Origin: Bradyrhizobium sp.
Lineage (GTDB): Bacteria > Pseudomonadota > Alphaproteobacteria > Rhizobiales > Xanthobacteraceae
Direction of reading: 5' to 3'
Assembly (NCBI RefSeq): GCF_019244115.1
Contig: NZ_JAFATE010000722.1
Coordinates: forward strand, 1-42,817
Length of the DNA: 42,817 bases
Below, in pieces: positions 41,567 through 42,817 of the stretch. Under the pieces are notes generated by a model. The model searched no databases and had not been told where the DNA came from. It saw only the letters and a program-made list of their open reading frames with translations. Position 1 is the stretch's first letter, and each line of letters starts with the position of its first letter. A program made the position numbers and the translations under genes.

Positions 41567-42514
41567 TCATCCCTTGACGGCGCCGGCCATCAGGCCGCGC
41601 ACGAAATAGCGCCCGGCAACGACGTAGACCAGCAATGTCGGTGCGGCAGCGATGATCGCGGCCGCCATGTTGACGTTGTATTCGACGACGCCGGTCGAGG
41701 TGTTGACGAGGTTGTTGAGCGCGACCGTCATCGGAGCGGAATCGCCGGCCGCGAAGGTCGAGCCGAACAGAAAGTCGTTCCAGATGTTGGTGAACTGGTA
41801 GATCACGGTGACGATGAAGATCGGCGTCGAGTTCGGCAACAGGACGCGGCGGAAGATCTGGAAAAAGCTCGCGCCGTCGATCATCGCCGCCTTGACCAGC
41901 TCGTTCGGAAAGTTCTCGTAGTAATTGCGGAAGAACAAGGTGGTGAAGCCGAGGCCGTAGATCACGTGGACGATCACCAGGTTGACCGTCGCATTGCCGA
42001 GGCCGAACGACCAGCCGGTGAGGTCGTAGAGGTCGACGCCGATCCGGCCGAGCGCGCCGAGAATCACGGCCATCGGGATGATGACCGACTGGAACGGGAT
42101 GAAACAGGCGAACAGCATCATGCCGAACACGAGCTTGTGGCCGGGAAAGCGCCACTTGGTCAGCACATAGCCGTTCAGCGCGCCGAGCAGGGTCGAGATC
42201 AAGACGGCGGGGATGACCATCTTCACCGAGTTGAGGAAGTAGCCATGGATGCCGCGGGTCTCGGACACGCCGATGCGCGCTTCGCCCCAGGCGTCGACCC
42301 AGGGCCTGAGCGTCAGATGTTCCGGAACCGCGAACATGTTGCCGCCGGTGACCTCGCCGAGCGGTTTCAGCGAGGTCATCACCATGACCAGGAGCGGCAC
42401 GAGATAGACGAGCGCGAACAGGGTGAGCAGGCCATAAATGACGATGCGGGTCGTCAGCGAGTGGCCGTTATGACGTCGCGGCGACGCTGAGGTGACGAGA
42501 TCGGCTGATGTCAC
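41567..42514 (-). CDS. ABC sugar importer permease, MalG type
   Basis: Inner-membrane permease of 315 residues with about six spans. An N-terminal span (IYGLLTLFALVYLVPLLVMV) is followed by MTSLKPLGEV, a periplasmic stretch, and the coupling EAA loop ELVKAAMIDGASFFQIFRRV-LLP that docks on the ATPase. The C-terminus GRYFVRGLMAGAVKG is the classic MalG-family ending. The start is a GTG that overlaps the MalF-type stop (GTGA at 42511-42514), so the two permeases are coupled. The N-terminal 18 residues are polar and basic, fitting a cytoplasmic start. Confidence 0.93.
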   Translation of the reverse strand: MTSADLVTSASPRRHNGHSLTTRIVIYGLLTLFALVYLVPLLVMVMTSLKPLGEVTGGNMFAVPEHLTLRPWVDAWGEARIGVSETRGIHGYFLNSVKMVIPAVLISTLLGALNGYVLTKWRFPGHKLVFGMMLFACFIPFQSVIIPMAVILGALGRIGVDLYDLTGWSFGLGNATVNLVIVHVIYGLGFTTLFFRNYYENFPNELVKAAMIDGASFFQIFRRVLLPNSTPIFIVTVIYQFTNIWNDFLFGSTFAAGDSAPMTVALNNLVNTSTGVVEYNVNMAAAIIAAAPTLLVYVVAGRYFVRGLMAGAVKG

Positions 42515-42816
42515 CGGCTCTTCTCCCGGGTCTCGGAGTAGATGTAAGGCACCATGATCGCTGCGATGGTCATCAGCATGATCACGGCGCTGGTCGATCC
42601 CACCGCCATCTGGTTGCGCGTGAACGTGTAGGAATACATGAAGGTCGAGGGCAGCTCGGCGGCTCCGCCGGGATTCTTGCCGGTGACCGAGAGCACGAGG
42701 TCGTAGGACTTGATCGCCATGTGGGCGAGCACGATCACGGCGGAGAGGAAGATCGGCCGCAGCAGCGGAATAACGATGCGCCGGTAGGTGGCGAAGGTGC
42801 TGGCGCCGTCGATCTG
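42511..42816 (-). CDS. ABC sugar importer permease, MalF type, C-terminal part (5' end beyond right edge)
   Basis: The frame enters from the right edge and gives the last 101 residues of a permease. It begins inside the EAA coupling loop: QIDGASTFATYRRIVIPLLR-P, then a span IFLSAVIVLAHMAIKSYDLV, a GGAAELPSTFMYSYTF segment, and a last span ending VPYIYSETREKSR. The IDGAS..FRRIxxPLLRP pattern is the MalF/UgpA type. The N-terminal part and probably the binding-protein gene lie outside. It overlaps the MalG-type gene by 4 bases. Confidence 0.92.
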   Translation of the reverse strand, partial: QIDGASTFATYRRIVIPLLRPIFLSAVIVLAHMAIKSYDLVLSVTGKNPGGAAELPSTFMYSYTFTRNQMAVGSTSAVIMLMTIAAIMVPYIYSETREKSR

Positions 42817-42817
42817 C

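Overview
The window is high-GC DNA with dense, mostly operonic metabolic genes. It looks like a Bradyrhizobium-type alphaproteobacterium (Nitrobacteraceae, Rhizobiales). The reasons are a D-tartrate dehydratase that reads, from memory, as a close match to the characterised Bradyrhizobium enzyme, a palindromic intergenic repeat of a kind common in Rhizobiales, many FCD-GntR and MocR regulators, and many ABC, MFS and GMC genes. No rRNA, tRNA, CRISPR array, transposase or integrase is recognisable. The genus call is inference; no database was searched.

Layout. (1) 1-1612: the end of a dTDP-4-dehydrorhamnose 3,5-epimerase-like gene and a SAF-domain NAD(P)-dependent oxidoreductase, then about 840 bases with no convincing gene. 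(2) 2456-8890: a divergent FCD-GntR regulator and a complete branched-chain-amino-acid-type ABC importer (SBP, two permeases, two ATPases) ending in an Asp/Glu/hydantoin racemase. (3) 8945-14946: an AidB-like acyl-CoA dehydrogenase and a tartrate/D-malate dehydrogenase-family gene on the minus strand, divergent from an MHS-type transporter and a type-B carboxylesterase. (4) 15368-22765: a pyruvate dehydrogenase operon of the single-chain AceE type (aceE-aceF-lpdA), with a lipoyl domain fused to E3, followed by dctA. A remnant of a DctD-like sigma-54 activator lies just downstream. (5) 23222-24971: D-tartrate dehydratase and a YjbR-like protein. (6) 25162-32161: a small conserved protein, an unassigned nitroreductase-like protein divergent from a MocR regulator, a proline racemase/4-hydroxyproline epimerase gene broken by a one-base frameshift, an MFS transporter and a COG1228 amidohydrolase (prolidase-like). 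(7) 32240-37257: two repeat elements, a small basic protein, an orphan maleylacetate reductase, a lipoprotein and a CPA2 antiporter fused to two USP domains. (8) 37303-42816: a minus-strand operon running in from the right edge, with a sugar ABC importer (MalF partial, MalG, MalK/UgpC type) and two consecutive GMC flavoprotein dehydrogenases.

How the genes may work together. The central part suggests use of organic acids. DctA and the MHS carrier could import C4-dicarboxylates and tartrate. D-tartrate dehydratase and the tartrate/malate dehydrogenase family enzyme would give oxaloacetate, pyruvate or glycerate-type products, and the dedicated PDH complex would take pyruvate to acetyl-CoA. The 25-32 kb block looks like an imino-acid/proline-dipeptide utilisation locus with one broken gene. 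The right end looks like uptake and flavin-dependent oxidation of a sugar or polyol. These pathway readings are inferences from family membership and gene order.

Most noteworthy: the frameshifted epimerase, the dctD remnant beside an intact dctA, the AceE-type PDH with three closely similar lipoyl domains, the MocR/nitroreductase-like divergent pair of unknown function, and several near-perfect palindromes in promoter regions that look like unassigned operators.
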